Shown: one piece after another, positions 1 through 10,160 of the stretch
How positions within the stretch are numbered: the first letter of the stretch is position 1
Layout of the letters: each line of letters starts with the position of its first letter
Assembly: GCA_028571685.1 (NCBI GenBank)
Contig: CM053158.1
Location: 50,824,501-50,888,500 of the forward strand
Length of the DNA: 64,000 nt
DNA from: Heterohyrax brucei
Lineage: Eukaryota; Chordata; Mammalia; Hyracoidea; Procaviidae
Reading direction: 5' to 3'
Translations under genes and position numbers: made by a program
The notes under the pieces: generated by a model
Told to the model about the DNA's origin: nothing
The model's input: only the letters and a program-made list of their open reading frames with translations
Database searches by the model: none

Positions 1-740
1 CAGGCCTGGTCAGAAGTAGTCATAGGACAGTCAGTGGCCTGTTTAGTCACAGACACAAGACAACACAAGCCAGCCAGTCAATCAAACTCAGAGAGTCAGA
101 CATACCATCAAGGGTCTCAGGTCACACAGCCAGTCATCCAGTCAGCCTGAAACAGAGAGCCAATTACCCAGAGAGCTCAAGTCAGTCAGTCAAAATGATC
201 ACTCCCATCCATCAGTTAGAAGGCAGCAGTCACCCAGTCATCCTGCAGTCTGAATCAGTCAGCCAGAGAGCCACACGAAATGAAGCAGGCGGGCAGACAG
301 GCAATCAAAACAGTGAGTCACGTTTGGCCAACTGGTCATCCATTCGGTCCGAATCAGTCAGCCAGTCAGTCACACCGGATTAGCCCCTCCAGCAGTCAGG
401 CAGAGAGACAGGCAGTCACACAGGCAGGCACAATAGTTAGCTAGTCACAGTCAGTTGCCTTGTCGCTCCATCAGTCTGACCCAGCCCATCAACCAGTCAA
501 ACGCCCGCCAAACCCACGGTTATCAGTCAAGTCAGTCGTGTAGCCGGCGAGTCAGTCTTCTGTCCAACCAGTCACGCAGCCTGTCAGAGTCCATCGTCAG
601 CCCCATTGCATTTGGCCTGGTCAGTCACAGGCCTCCACAGTTTGTGGCCTGGTCTGTCCCAGTGCCGGTCAGCCTGTCACAGTGAAGCATCCATTCAACT
701 ACCACTAGGCAGCCTGTCACTCACTCGTCTGACCTCGTCA
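1..740. repeat. Degenerate CAGT/CAGTCAGC satellite-like tract
   Basis: The whole stretch is built from imperfect copies of cagt, gtca and cagtcagcca words separated by short drifted spacers. The density is highest at 180-200, 255-265 and 350-375. Translated in frame it gives SVSQ-type peptides, which is a by-product of the repeat. It fades out near 740 and probably extends left of the window. It looks like an old tetranucleotide-derived minisatellite and not a coding region. Confidence 0.75.
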
Positions 741-1265
741 ACATTGCAGTGGCAGCCAGCATCTTACAGAACCAAATGAGACTGTCATCAAATCACTGAA
801 GGAGTCCTGAGGCAAACGGAGCACGTACTTTAATCTTCTTCAGTGATGTCGAGTCAGTGGTCCCAGATAAGCCTTCTGCTCCTGATTCATCAGCAATCAG
901 GAAGCCCGTGAAGGGGGGTAGGGTAGTGTCAGACGCTGACACACACAAGAAGGCTGACATATGAGTTCGGTCAGAAAGGCCATAGGCTGGTGGAGAGCGG
1001 CTATGGAGAGAGGGCAGCTTTCTGGCCACATGCCTGAACGTTCCACGGAGGGTTTTCTCAAAGCAAGAACTCCAGTGCCCTTCCCAACCAAAGGAGGTCG
1101 GGGACAGTGAGAACGTGAAGTGTCCCTGAAGCCGCCGGCAGAGGCACCCTCGTGCAACTCTTCGGTCTTCCCTTCCTTCCTCCTCTTCTCTAGTTCCTCC
1201 TTCCATCACTACCTCCCAGCTGCTCTGCCTAGGATATATGCTCACCTTTTCCATTCACTCAAATA
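741..1265. other. Unique DNA, no feature recognised
   Basis: No repeat family is recognisable. A pyrimidine-rich patch lies at 1157-1205. Open frames on the minus strand (793-1254) show no domain, and I treat them as chance. Confidence 0.5.
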
Positions 1266-1269
1266 CTGT

Positions 1270-1300
1270 ACGCACGCACGCACGCACGCACACTCACATG
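1270..1300. repeat. (ACGC)n microsatellite
   Basis: Several tandem ACGC units are followed by a short CACTCACA run. The tract is alternating purine-pyrimidine and CpG-containing, so it can take up Z-form and is probably polymorphic. Confidence 0.85.
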
Positions 1301-1380
1301 CGCTTACACAAGGCTCCTTCCATAGGCCTAGGCTCCTCCCCCTCACCCCAAGCCCTTCCCCTGACATCAGATTCCTCCCC

Positions 1381-1500
1381 AGGCCCCACCCCTTGGGCCC
1401 TGGCCCCACCCCTTGGACACAGGCCCCACCCCTTGGGCCCTGGCCCCACCCCTTAGACACAGGCCCCTCCCCTAGGCCTCAGGCCCCTCCCCTCTTCTCT
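1381..1500. repeat. GC-rich 40-bp minisatellite
   Basis: A 40-bp unit at 1381-1420 is repeated at 1421-1460 with one difference by eye. Each unit is two related 20-mers with the core ggccccacccctt. A drifted third unit (ggcccctcccct twice) runs to about 1500. It is strongly strand-asymmetric (C-rich on plus), so the minus strand is G-rich. It lies inside a 214-codon open frame at 1120-1764 that owes its length to the repeat. Confidence 0.85.
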
Positions 1501-1904
1501 TTCACCACTCTCTTGTCTGGATGGAAGCTTCGCCTGGCAGGAGTATCAGTGCCCTCAGTTGTTTGTTTTTCCTGCTGTACTCCTCTTCCTCCATACTCCC
1601 AAGGTGGGGAGGGAAGCCAAAGAAAGCGAGGTGTTAGCTCACTCAGTTCCTGTGCCCAGGGCCTCGGGCTTTCCCTGGAGCCAGGCGGGGCTCCCACCGA
1701 GATCTCATTACCTGACAAATGCTGGCCCAAGTCCAGCTCCGAGAAATCCAGCCAGGATTTCTAAGCTGGAGGGAGAACTGTTCATCTCTGAGAGACTGGG
1801 GCTGCCTTTTGCTGGAATGTGGCATACTCTTGGTGAGGGAACTCTCTGGACCCTCTTCTAGCACCTGGCCTCAGTCAACCACTCATTAGCCGTTATCCTA
1901 GCAC
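1501..1904. other. Unique DNA, no feature recognised
   Basis: No known repeat and no supported exon can be read here. Short open frames on both strands show no domain. Confidence 0.45.
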
Positions 1905-2030
1905 TGGGTGGATTCACTAAGCTTTGGAACTTCAGCCTCCTTTTTAAAGCAGAGATAACAGACCTCAGCTCGTGGGGTTTCACTGAGGATGAAATAAAGA
2001 ACTCATGTTTAAGTTCTTAGGGCAGTGTCT
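1905..2030 (+). mobile_element. MIR SINE remnant (sense)
   Basis: A drifted form of the MIR 3' half. It has the order cttcagcctcc, a short A-rich step, gtggggtttcactgaggatgaa, then aagttcttagggcagtgtctg, which matches the MIR tail 'gcttagaacagtgcctg'. It is an old mammal-wide SINE, heavily mutated. Confidence 0.5.
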
Positions 2031-2174
2031 GATAGTGTCCATGACTGCAGACTTCAAGCTCATTTTTTCCAACCAGGCGAATTGGCGGCCCAGGCAAAGG
2101 AGACTGCCTGAGGCCTCTCTCCATGGCCCCTTGCTCAGCCTGGTTCCACACAACCCCCACCCTGCTATAACTGC

Positions 2175-2370
2175 CAGTCACTGAGGGCTTCCTGGGTGCC
2201 AAGTAGCTTGCTAGATGTGCTGTCAACATTACAGCCCTTCATCTTCCCAGTAACCTCAGCAAGTCGGTGTTCTTGCCGTTCCCACTTCACAAACGAGAAA
2301 ACAGAGGTTCCGGCAGTTGTAATTTGCACAAAGCCACAGCTAGTGAGTGACAGCCAGAAATGGCTGGCTC
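2175..2370 (-). mobile_element. MIR SINE (antisense)
   Basis: It reads as antisense MIR: a counterpart of 'tgtgccaggcact' (gggtgccaagtagc), then cttcacaaacgagaaaacag for 'ttttacagatgaggaaactg', then gcacaaagccacagctagtgagtgac for the conserved core. It is an ancient insertion. Confidence 0.7.
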
Positions 2371-2399
2371 CTCACGTGGACAGGGTAACTAAGGTATTA

Positions 2400-2627
2400 G
2401 TGCCCACCCCTGGGCTGCAAGCCAAGGTGTGCTTCCTGTTCTTGTGCCCCGAGGCCCTGCACCTAACACTTCCCTCTAGCCTTTCCCCTTGGGAGAGGCC
2501 TCGAGGCTTTAGCTTCCGTTTTGCTCGTCTCCTCTGTAACCATTACTTCTTGCCTGGGTCTCTGCTTGATGTTCCTCAATATTTTTCCTTTCTTCTTTAG
2601 AAATTGTACTTAGAAATATTAGGTATG
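2400..2627. other. Unique DNA, no feature recognised
   Basis: A GC-moderate stretch between a MIR and an AfroSINE. No repeat or exon is recognised. Confidence 0.4.
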
Positions 2628-2636
2628 TACATGACT

Positions 2637-2801
2637 GCTGGAAACCCTGGTAGTGTAGTGGTTAAGTGCTACAGCTGCTAACCAGAAGGTTGGCAGTTCA
2701 AATCCACCAGGCATGCTTGGAAACTCTTATAAGGCAGTTCTACTCTTATGTAGGGTCACTATGAGTCGAAATTAACTCGATGGCAGTGGGTTTGGTTTGG
2801 T
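2637..2801 (+). mobile_element. AfroSINE, short type, with perfect 9-bp TSD
   Basis: A nearly complete tRNA-derived SINE. The head gaaaccctggtagtgtagtgg carries the Pol III A-box region and gttcaaatccacc the B-box. The body reads gcttggaaactcttataagg and the tail, related to the RTE LINE, reads ctatgagtcgaaattaactcg. It ends in TTTGG repeats. It is flanked by the exact duplication tacatgact at 2628-2636 and 2802-2810. It lacks the 45-bp internal block, so it is the short form known from paenungulates. Confidence 0.95.
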
Positions 2802-2810
2802 TACATGACT

Positions 2811-3264
2811 CGCAGGAGAGAAAGATGATATTTCCCAGTGTTTCTTGCTGCTGTGGCCTTTGGCCAATAGTTAAGGCCTTCTTTCTGTGAATTAGAAAAA
2901 GCTACTCTTTCTGAGCAGAGTAGCTCTGTGGCCCAGGGCTTGGGAAGTGGATGGTCCCTCTACGTCAGTTAGAAAACGGAGCCCTTCCTCCGGGGGGATG
3001 TACCCCAGGACCAGGGCACACAGCTGCCCAACAGAGCACAGGCCAGGGCTTTAGCCTCCATCTACCCCCATGGAAACCAGTCCTGAGGCTGGGGAAGATT
3101 TAAGGTCTCAGCCCTCCGAGCTTCCAGGTCTCATGGCTTTGTTCTCGGTCTGTGTCCCCATCCACAGGTGGGGGGGATGCAGGTGCTGGGCAGGGTAAAG
3201 AACTGGAGCTTGGGATGCCAGAGCTGACTGTCTTGGAGCTGGTGACTGCTGCTGGTCAGCTTGC
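2811..3264. other. Unique DNA, no feature recognised
   Basis: No repeat family and no supported exon. Composition is GC-moderate, with short runs such as ccggggggatg near 2991. Confidence 0.4.
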
Positions 3265-3560
3265 CTGTCCTTCGTCCCTCTTCTCCTCAAGCCCCTCCCC
3301 TTCTGTCTCCCAGTTTCCTTCTCCCTTGCTGCTTTGCTCTCTTCCCTCCTTCCCTTTTTCTCTCTTTAACGCTCAGCATCCCCCCTCCTCAGTTCCTTCT
3401 GCTCCGAGTCTCTCTCCGTAGCTCCATCTGTCCTGCCCTCAGCTCCTTCTCTGTCTTTCTCCCTCATGCTTCCCTTCTTCTCCCACCTTCCTTCAAGTCC
3501 CTGTGTCTGTTTGTCCGTCATTTCTCCTCCTCTCCCTTCTTCCCGTGCCCATCTCCTATT
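3265..3560. repeat. Pyrimidine-rich (CT) tract
   Basis: About 300 bases are made mostly of C and T on the plus strand (cttccctcctt, cttctccc and similar words) with few purine breaks. Such tracts arise from drifted (CT)n/(TTCC)n and can form triplex DNA. The proline/serine/leucine-rich open frames across it come from this composition. Confidence 0.7.
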
Positions 3561-4845
3561 CCCATTCCTTCTCAGGTAGATCTGTAGCCAAAACCTCAGG
3601 TATGCAGGCACTGCTCCATTTCTGCATATTCTTAAAGGCGGTCTAAATCCGACCTCAAGCCCCTGCCTGTTGCGTGCTAGGGGGATATTCCATTCAGTTC
3701 CCAGGGAGCCTTCCTGCTGTGCTCCCACAGGGATCTTAGGCAGGAGACAAGGTCCAGGCTGTCCCTCCGGCCTTTTCTGATACTGGCTGCCTCAGACCTG
3801 CTGCCTGCTCATTCTTTAAAGTCACCTAAGATTGCTGTTTCTAAACTATAGCGGGATTGGTGGTCAGTGTCAGTGCCCAGGAAGGGGTCCAGCCTCCTTA
3901 AAGATACAGCATGGTCATCTCCCCTACCCTAGACCTGGCCATGTCCCCAAGGCATCTTGAACATCTTCCTGTGCCACCCCCTTCTTAAGGAATCTTCCCC
4001 TGCTTCCTTCTGGGAACCCAGCCTAATCTATTTGATCTCTCAGCAGCCTAAAGAGAAGGGGTCTCCAAGCCCTGTATTTACTCCGCAGGGCCTGGCTACC
4101 CTCTGGAGCCCATTCTGATCCAGCCACAGATACCTCTCCTTTCTGAGTCTTTTCCTGGCAGCAAGGACAAAACAAACACAGTAAAACCTTTTCCCTCTAC
4201 TTTCCTTCTCCGTGCTCCCAGGTCCTGTGTTTTTCGTGTCACTGGTCTCAGAAGTCATGCTTCTGGTCGGGAGTAGGGTGCAGCATGGGAGTGGGAAGTA
4301 AGCGGGTACACAGTAGGCCCACCTGGGGGCATCCATTCAACAGAGGTCCCCTGGCTGGTTCGTGTCGGAGTGACCACCTCGTCTTTTATGTTTCATCCCC
4401 TCAGCTCTTCCCACAGTACAGAGTGTCTGTACTTGGAGGCTCTTAGGGCTTAAGGAGAATGTGAGTTTCCAGAAAAGACTGCTAGGGCTTTGGGGGAGGG
4501 GTGGGCACAGTGTTATTCCTCTTCTGTGTAGTCCTTGGCACGCTGTTTCCCCTCCGGCTCACAGCCACTACCTGGCAGGTTGTCTGCTGACCAAGTCAGT
4601 GATTTGGGATTGATAGGTGGCTGAGTGGGTGGCCGTCACAGGCCGGGTGGGAGACTCGTGTGCGGGCAGTGCCTCAGCCTGGGGAGGCCTCAGGACCCTT
4701 CAGAAAGTGTTCTGCCTGAGGAAAATGTCCATCGATGCTATCTTTTGGGGGGTAGGGAGGGTGATATGGAAAAGGCTTCTGCCATCCAAATCCCCACCAC
4801 ACCTGGGGTCTTGCTTGAATAACAACAGTTTTTATAACAGCTCTT
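3561..4845. other. Unique DNA, no feature recognised
   Basis: About 1.3 kb with no repeat I can name. Open frames are under 125 codons and lack recognisable domains. No CpG cluster or splice-bounded coding segment stands out. Confidence 0.45.
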
Positions 4846-4847
4846 TA

Positions 4848-4896
4848 CTGGCTGTGGGCTCGCTGTGAGTCAGGGTTGACTCCAAGGCAGCTGGTT
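4848..4896 (+). mobile_element. AfroSINE 3' tail fragment
   Basis: The words ctcgctgtgagtcagggttg and actccaaggcagctggttt match the AfroSINE/RTE tail 'tcgctatgagtcggaatcgactcgacggcagtgggttt'. The 5' part is missing or too drifted to see. Confidence 0.5.
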
Positions 4897-4899
4897 TCT

Positions 4900-5295
4900 C
4901 GACTGGCCCCTCTCCACAGGAGGTGACTGGGGGCATCGTCATTTACAAATCTTCTTCATCAACTGTAGGAACGTGAGGACACTGGCGACCTAGTGGTTCC
5001 TGAGATGGAGAGATTCCTATAACAGACGTTCAGAGGGCTTCTTGGCACCCGCAGCAGCTCTGAGAAGGCCTTCCTTTATTGGGAATCACACTTGGCAGTG
5101 ATAAGGCTTTCTGAGGGGCTGCAGGGTGGAAGTCATCAGCAGAAGCCCTTAATTCCCAGACCGGAGGGAGCTTTGCAAAGATAGTTCCTCTCCTGCTGAG
5201 CACAAACCCACCATTTCCCACCGGCTTCTAGGCTCCAAGGAGGAGGGCCAAGCCACAGTGTGAAATGCTCTTAGAGGAATCCTGCTGAGGTGACA
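4900..5295. other. Unique DNA, no feature recognised
   Basis: No repeat and no exon can be supported between the SINE fragment and the L2. Confidence 0.4.
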
Positions 5296-5297
5296 AG

Positions 5298-5620
5298 ACT
5301 TGTAAGAAAAAAGCAGATGGCTCCCCACTGCTCTCGGGATGACATCCAAATGCTGGCCTGGATTAACAAAGGCCATCCACAGCCCTCCTTGGGCACTGTT
5401 CCAGCCCGTGCCCTTGCCACACGCCACCCCTGCCACACCAAGTTTCTTCACTCCTGGGAGCAGATCTCCTACCACTCCAACCTGCCCTCTCCACAGGAAA
5501 CAAGTGTCTCTCCTTCCCCATCATCTTTTAGCTAACTCCTACACATCCTGCAAGACTTAGATGTCACTCCCTCTAGGAAGCCTTCCTAGAATGCCTCAGG
5601 TCAGAGGCAGCAGAGCATAA
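5298..5620. mobile_element. L2 LINE 3' segment
   Basis: Carries the familiar L2 3' words in order: agatggctccccactgctctcggg, atccaaatgctggcctgg, acaaaggccatccacagccctcc, tagctaactcctacacatcc, gatgtcactccctctaggaagccttcc. It is an ancient mammal-wide LINE copy with no intact reading frame. Confidence 0.75.
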
Positions 5621-5820
5621 CTGTTAGAAGTTCAGTCACACTTAGGTCAGAATCAAGCTTTAAGATTTATATAACTTCTTTTAAGTCTGCTCTCCTAATC
5701 TGCTGAATGAGGATTGCCCCAGGGTACCGAGAACTTTGATTCAAGGCTTGATTCCATTGACTAGCCATTTGTGTGACCTTGGACAAGTCCCTAACGTCTC
5801 TGTGTCATTATGTGTTGCTG
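5621..5820 (+). mobile_element. MIR remnants (sense)
   Basis: The words cagcagagcataactgtta, then tttgtgtgaccttggacaag and tccctaacgtctctgtgtc, match MIR (core 'tgtgtgaccttgggcaagt'). There may be two overlapping fragments. Drift is heavy. Confidence 0.55.
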
Positions 5821-5841
5821 CAAATAAATCATGCTTAAGCA

Positions 5842-5976
5842 TAAAACCCACTGCCATGGAATCAGTTCCAACTTATAAGGACCCTACAGGACAGAATAGA
5901 ACTACCCCATAGGGTTTCCAGTGGATTCTAACTACTGGCTTTTAGCTAGCAGCTGGAGCTCTACCACGGCTATCCT
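5842..5976 (-). mobile_element. AfroSINE, antisense, internally shortened
   Basis: Antisense AfroSINE: aaaacccactgccatggaat, then aggaccctacaggacagaatagaac and ccccatagggtttcc. It skips part of the middle ('aaggagcgcctgg') and goes on to gtggattctaac and a drifted head near 5976. Confidence 0.85.
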
Positions 5977-6249
5977 CCAGCTTAATGGCCTAAAATAACT
6001 ACAATCACATGTTTTACATAACAACCTGAATTTGGTGGGGACAGCTCTTCTCAGCTCCACTTGACAAGAGCTGAAGTACTTGCCTGGGGCTGAGGAATGC
6101 ACTTTCAAGATGGCTCTGTCCCATGACTAGCAAGCAGGTGCTAGCTGCCACCAAGGAGTTCAGCTTGGGCTGTGGGCCTGGACCTTGGTTCTTTACCTGT
6201 GAGTCTCTCCACAGGGATGCTTGGGTTTCCTTCTGCTGTGGTGTCCAAG

Positions 6250-6392
6250 GAAACCCTGGTGGTGCAGTGGTTAGGTACTATGGCTTGGCTGTTCAAATCT
6301 GCCAGGTGCTCCTTGGAAACTCTATGGGGCAGTTCTACCCTGTCCTCTAGGGTCACTATGAGCTGGAACCAACTCGATGGCAGTGGGTTACG
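6250..6392 (+). mobile_element. AfroSINE, short type, with perfect 13-bp TSD
   Basis: Sense copy: gaaaccctggtggtgcagtgg, a shortened tRNA part, gttcaaatctgccaggtgctcc, ttggaaactctatggggcag, then actatgagctggaaccaact. It is flanked by the exact duplication tgtggtgtccaag at 6237-6249 and 6393-6405, which fits a fairly young LINE-driven insertion. Confidence 0.93.
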
Positions 6393-6449
6393 TGTGGTGT
6401 CCAAGAGAACCAGGTGAAAGTTGTGCTGCCTTTTATGACCCAGCCTTGG

Positions 6450-6640
6450 AAGCTGCGTGTGTCACTTCAACCCTAGTCATAAGCCTGGCTGGGCCCAGGG
6501 GAGGGAACAGCGACTCCACCTTTGGTTGGGAGGAATGTCAACAACACATTCCACAGATGAGGAAACTGAGGTTCAGAGAGGTGACTTGCCCAAGTTCTCT
6601 GGCTGGAGAGTGACACAGTCTAAATCTGTTTGCCTATAGA
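6450..6640 (-). mobile_element. MIR SINE (antisense)
   Basis: The core attccacagatgaggaaactg, then gaggtgacttgcccaagttc and a degenerate 'agtgacac' step, is the antisense MIR signature. Confidence 0.7.
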
Positions 6641-7120
6641 GCCTTCTGCTACTCAGATGAGTATCACTGGTCACTGCTGTCTAGAAGCTCCCATCCTTGC
6701 CTATCTCCCATCTCTGGTTGGGTAGCCCCTAACTTTGGGCTCCCCTTGTTGTTGGTCTTGTGGATTCTGTCCTTTATGCCAGTCTCTTTTCATGCAAGAG
6801 GGGGCCAGCTGGCAGGAGGGTAAGGCGGGCATGGTTCTGTGAACTATTCTTTAGGCACATGGTAGTTTGAACACACTCCTATGACCTGGAACATCGGTTT
6901 CATGGGAAAGGCATCTGGGGTTAATCCCACTGCTTTTCAGATATATCTGGAAATTTCTGGGAACACAGTGGGACTCTGACTCTACCAACAGCTTTACCTG
7001 GATGGATATGTATATATGGAGGGACATGTATCTTCAGAAACAGGGTTTAGAGTCTAAGAAACTGGGTCTGAGTCTTGATTCTGGCAGTTATAGGGTATCG
7101 GCTCATAATCAGAGTGCAAA
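6641..7120. other. Unique DNA, no feature recognised
   Basis: No named repeat and no exon. A small TATA-like tatgtatatatgg patch lies at 7008-7020, without other promoter context. Confidence 0.4.
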
Positions 7121-7124
7121 GAAC

Positions 7125-7230
7125 TAAACTTCAATGCCACCCCATTTTACAGGTGAGAAGCCTGAGCCTTAGAGAAGGAAACTGACTTGCCCAAGGTCAC
7201 AGAGCAAGTAAAGGAAGGAGTAAAGGAAAG
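7125..7230 (-). mobile_element. MIR SINE (antisense)
   Basis: The words ccccattttacaggtgagaag and gaaactgacttgcccaaggtc followed by acagagcaagtaaagg are the conserved MIR core in reverse. Confidence 0.75.
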
Positions 7231-7419
7231 AGCCTGCACCCTTTGCCTGTAAGCTCCTCCGCTTACAGCAAAGTCTGTGAGTAGCTGTTGAATAGAATAA
7301 TGACAATGATTGCCTGGCTGGCAAGTGGAACCTGGGTCCCCCTGGTCCCCCTGGGGTCTGTACCAGCTGGTGAGCAGGAGGGAGGATGACTAGTCCTGTA
7401 GACTGATGGCTAGCTCAAG

Positions 7420-7660
7420 GTGCAGAGGACTCGGTACTTCCAGAGACCTGGCTTGGGATTCTGGTTTTGCTGCGTACTTACTGTGTCACCTTGAAAGACA
7501 CTCAACCTCCCTGAGGGTTCAGTTCCCTGTCTGTAACAGGAAGCTAATAATAGTTACTTTACTGGGTCACTGTGGATATGAAACAAGAGAATGCCCGTGG
7601 ACAGCTTTGCACCGAGTCTGGCACATGCTACATGCTCGGTCAAGACTGTCTATTTTTACT
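7420..7660 (+). mobile_element. MIR SINE (sense), nearly full length
   Basis: The order is gattctggttttgctgcgta, cttactgtgtcaccttg, gttcagttccctgtctgtaac, taatagttactttactgggtc, then accgagtctggcacatgc. Head, core and tail of MIR can all be followed. Confidence 0.75.
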
Positions 7661-7689
7661 CGTATCCCTCATCTCCTAGACGCCTGAGA

Positions 7690-7835
7690 TGAGCCAGGGC
7701 CAGAAGCTTGGCGTGCGGGGTGCTCTACGAATGCTGGTGGCCAGAACGGTGACTCCCATTTTCTAGAGATGGAACCCCAGACCCAAGGAGCTAACTTTTA
7801 ATGCTTATAGTGACAGAAATGCAAGGAGGATCTGT
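7690..7835 (-). mobile_element. Possible MIR fragment (antisense)
   Basis: Only the words actcccattttctagagatgg and aaccccagacccaaggagc resemble antisense MIR. Support is weak. Confidence 0.35.
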
Positions 7836-7842
7836 AGCAAGA

Positions 7843-7863
7843 ATGAATGAGTGAATGAATGCT
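7843..7863. repeat. (GAAT)n microsatellite
   Basis: A short run of gaat/gagt units. Confidence 0.7.
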
Positions 7864-7897
7864 ATCTGTGTCAGACTGGGCTCCTTCGGAGGCATAT

Positions 7898-8394
7898 TCT
7901 CTTAGTTATCTAGTGAGGCTGTAACAGAAATACCACATGTGGATGGTTTTAAACAAACAGAAATTTATTCTCTCACAGCCTAGGAGGCTAGAAGTCCAAA
8001 TTCAGGACATCAGCTCCATGGGACAGTTTTTCTGTCTGTTGGCTCTGGGGGAAGGTCCTTGTCATCAGTTTTGTCCTGGTCTAAGAGATGCTCAGTGCAA
8101 GGACATTAGGTCCAAATGACTTGCTTGACTCTTGGCTCTTCTAGCTTGGTGGTAATAAGGCTCCTTTCCTTTCTTTTATATCTCAAAGGCATTTGACTCA
8201 AGATGCAACTTAGTCCTGTCAATTCAATTCTGTCTCACATAACTGCCTCTAATCCAGCCTCATCCACATTGTAGAGGTAGAGTCTACAACACACAAGATA
8301 ATTGTGTCAGATCACAAAATGGTGAACAACTACTCAGTCATGGCCAAGCCAAGTTGACACAATCTTTGCGGGTTCACCATTCAATCCATAACAC
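7898..8394 (-). mobile_element. Afrotherian LTR, MaLR/ERVL-like, antisense (fossil)
   Basis: A solo LTR in reverse. It starts tctcttagttatctagtg, passes agaaatttattctctcacag (antisense of an AATAAA polyadenylation signal) and ends attcaatccataaca. It belongs with the copies at 35334, 39885 and 55856, which share both ends. No internal retroviral region is attached. Degraded. Confidence 0.8.
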
Positions 8395-9324
8395 GGACTG
8401 TGTCAAGGAGTTGGCCCCTAGTAGTTTATGTGGGAGGTGACTTCAGGAAATAGGTAGAGGTGTGAGGAAATGAGACAGGGAGGAGAAGGCAGCCAGTATA
8501 GGGCACACTGATAAGCAGGTTATTGCTGTGGGCAGTTGGGACTCAAGGCCACTGGAGCATCCTGGGAGACAATGAGGAACATGCTTTCGAGTTGTCCCAC
8601 CTGAAGCCTGAGGAAGCTGGGTATTTAACCAACAGCTGTCATCTGTCATTGGGTAAGGCTGCTCCTGGGGGCATTAGCTCCATGTTCTCTGCAGGACAAG
8701 CATGCTTCTGTGGCCAGAGAAGGATGGCCACAAGGATGGTCGGTTGCAGGGTTGCCTAAGAAGCTTTTGGTGTCCAGCAGCAGTGAATGCAGAGTGAATG
8801 GCCGGGTACCAGCAGACTCCACTTGGGCTGTGTGTGCTTCCTCACTCTGGAGGCCCTTCCAAAGCCAAATATTATTCCCAGACCCTCTGACCTCCCCTGC
8901 CTGCTGAAGGCTCCACCTTGCTCCTATGGCATTCTGGCCTGGTGTTGAGTGAATCTGCCTGCTGTTGGCAGCTTTCTCTAGCTCAGCCTGCCCCAGTCCC
9001 CTTATGGAGGCATTTATTCACCCGCAGAGCAAACTGAGGAGTTGGGACTGGCTAGCAAATTGGTGGGGAGGTCTGGGACAAGCTAGTTTGCATGAAGACG
9101 CTGGAAATATTTTTGGTTAAAGGAGCAGGTGTTGGGACAGAGGCCACTTGTCTACTGTCCCCTCCTACGCCCTGTCCTTCCTGCCTCCCCTACACCCTAC
9201 CTCCCATCTCAAGACCTCAGGTCTGGCTCTGAGTCCTCTGTAGAAACACTTGAAGTTATCCTTTTCTGCAGGATGAGGGGATGAACTGCCTCTCTAGACC
9301 ATAGCGAGACCATGGCATTAGCCT
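8395..9324. other. Unique DNA with a possible regulatory block
   Basis: No repeat is recognised in about 930 bases. From 8790 to 9130 there are octamer-like (gtttgcatg near 9089) and AT-rich (ccaaatattattcc near 8866) words in otherwise GC-moderate DNA. No exon can be supported. Confidence 0.4.
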
Positions 9325-9475
9325 TGGATTTCTAGTTAGGGTGCATTCTAGTTCTGGCTCTGCCGCTCTCTGGCTGTGACCTTGGACAAGGTACTTTCTT
9401 CTCAAAGCTCATTCTTTGTAAAATGGGGACAGTTTTAATACCTACCTCGCAAGGTTACATTAGATTTGGAAGCAC
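9325..9475 (+). mobile_element. MIR SINE (sense)
   Basis: The order is tctagttctggctctgccgc, tctggctgtgaccttggac, aggtactttcttctcaaagc, gtaaaatggggacag, then taatacctacctcgcaagg. This is a clear MIR core and 3' half. Confidence 0.8.
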
Positions 9476-9900
9476 CACACTGAAATGGTTACCCTAACCA
9501 TTGTGTAAACATGGTCCAGCAGAGACAAGGAGTATCTCCCCACTTCAGCCTGGAACCTGGAGCTTTTCTGGGGATGTTCTTCAAGGACTGAAGCTTTTGA
9601 GGATCCTGGGAGTCATGCACACTATTGGCCTAGACTTTGGGGTCCACTCAGCTGTCTCGGCATTGGGGGCACAGCTGAGGACCTGTGCAGGACACTGCAG
9701 GCATGATATTGCTGAAGGGGGCCTGCAGAAGGAACGCCATAGGAGCAAATGCTGCGGGTATAATGGGTTCATAAGTCTATGCAAGAGTCCCCCTTGGTTA
9801 ACCCACACACCCAGGGATAGCTCAGCAGGGAACTAAAGACCCGAGTGGTGCATGCAGGGTAAGCGGAGCCACAAAATGTTCACTACGGCTACTTAGAACA
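9476..9900. other. Unique DNA, no feature recognised
   Basis: No repeat family recognised. An open frame of 111 codons (9501-9836, plus) has no recognisable domain. Confidence 0.4.
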
Positions 9901-9904
9901 CCAG

Positions 9905-10160
9905 TGGGTGGTATTTAGCACCTATTGAGTGTCTACTATGTGCTTGTTGCCGTACCAAATGCTTAACATGGAAAAAACTTTTTCTTTTTTTAATTTCATC
10001 TTTGAGACAATGAAATTAGGTAGCAGCTCTTATCATCTTAGTTTTATAGAAAATAATACAAGGGAAGCAGATGCTCAGCGATGCACAGCAGGTGATTGGC
10101 AGAGCCAGGATTTGAAAACCGATCTGAGTGATTCTAGAATCGGAGTCTTAACCCTGAACA
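9905..10160 (-). mobile_element. MIR SINE (antisense)
   Basis: The words ttgagtgtctactatgtgct and accaaatgcttaacatgg, a drifted middle, then cagagccaggatttgaaaac and cggagtcttaacc give the antisense MIR order from tail to head. Confidence 0.7.

Noticed and set aside
195-685. SVSQ-rich short frames suggesting a repeat protein
   Set aside because: They are read from the CAGT satellite, with stops between and no conserved start.
1-740. Direct-repeat array considered as CRISPR
   Set aside because: The units are drifted tetranucleotides with no fixed repeat-spacer layout, in a mammalian context.
1120-1764. A 214-codon plus-strand open frame
   Set aside because: It crosses a CT-rich patch, the ACGC run and the 40-bp minisatellite. 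No domain, and the length follows from the low stop content of GC-rich repeats.
2637-2710. tRNA-like head with A and B boxes
   Set aside because: It is the head of an AfroSINE, repeated about forty times. No cloverleaf with a proper acceptor stem, so not a tRNA gene.
7008-7020. TATA-like word tatgtatatatgg
   Set aside because: Isolated, AT-rich by composition, without nearby CpG or initiator context.
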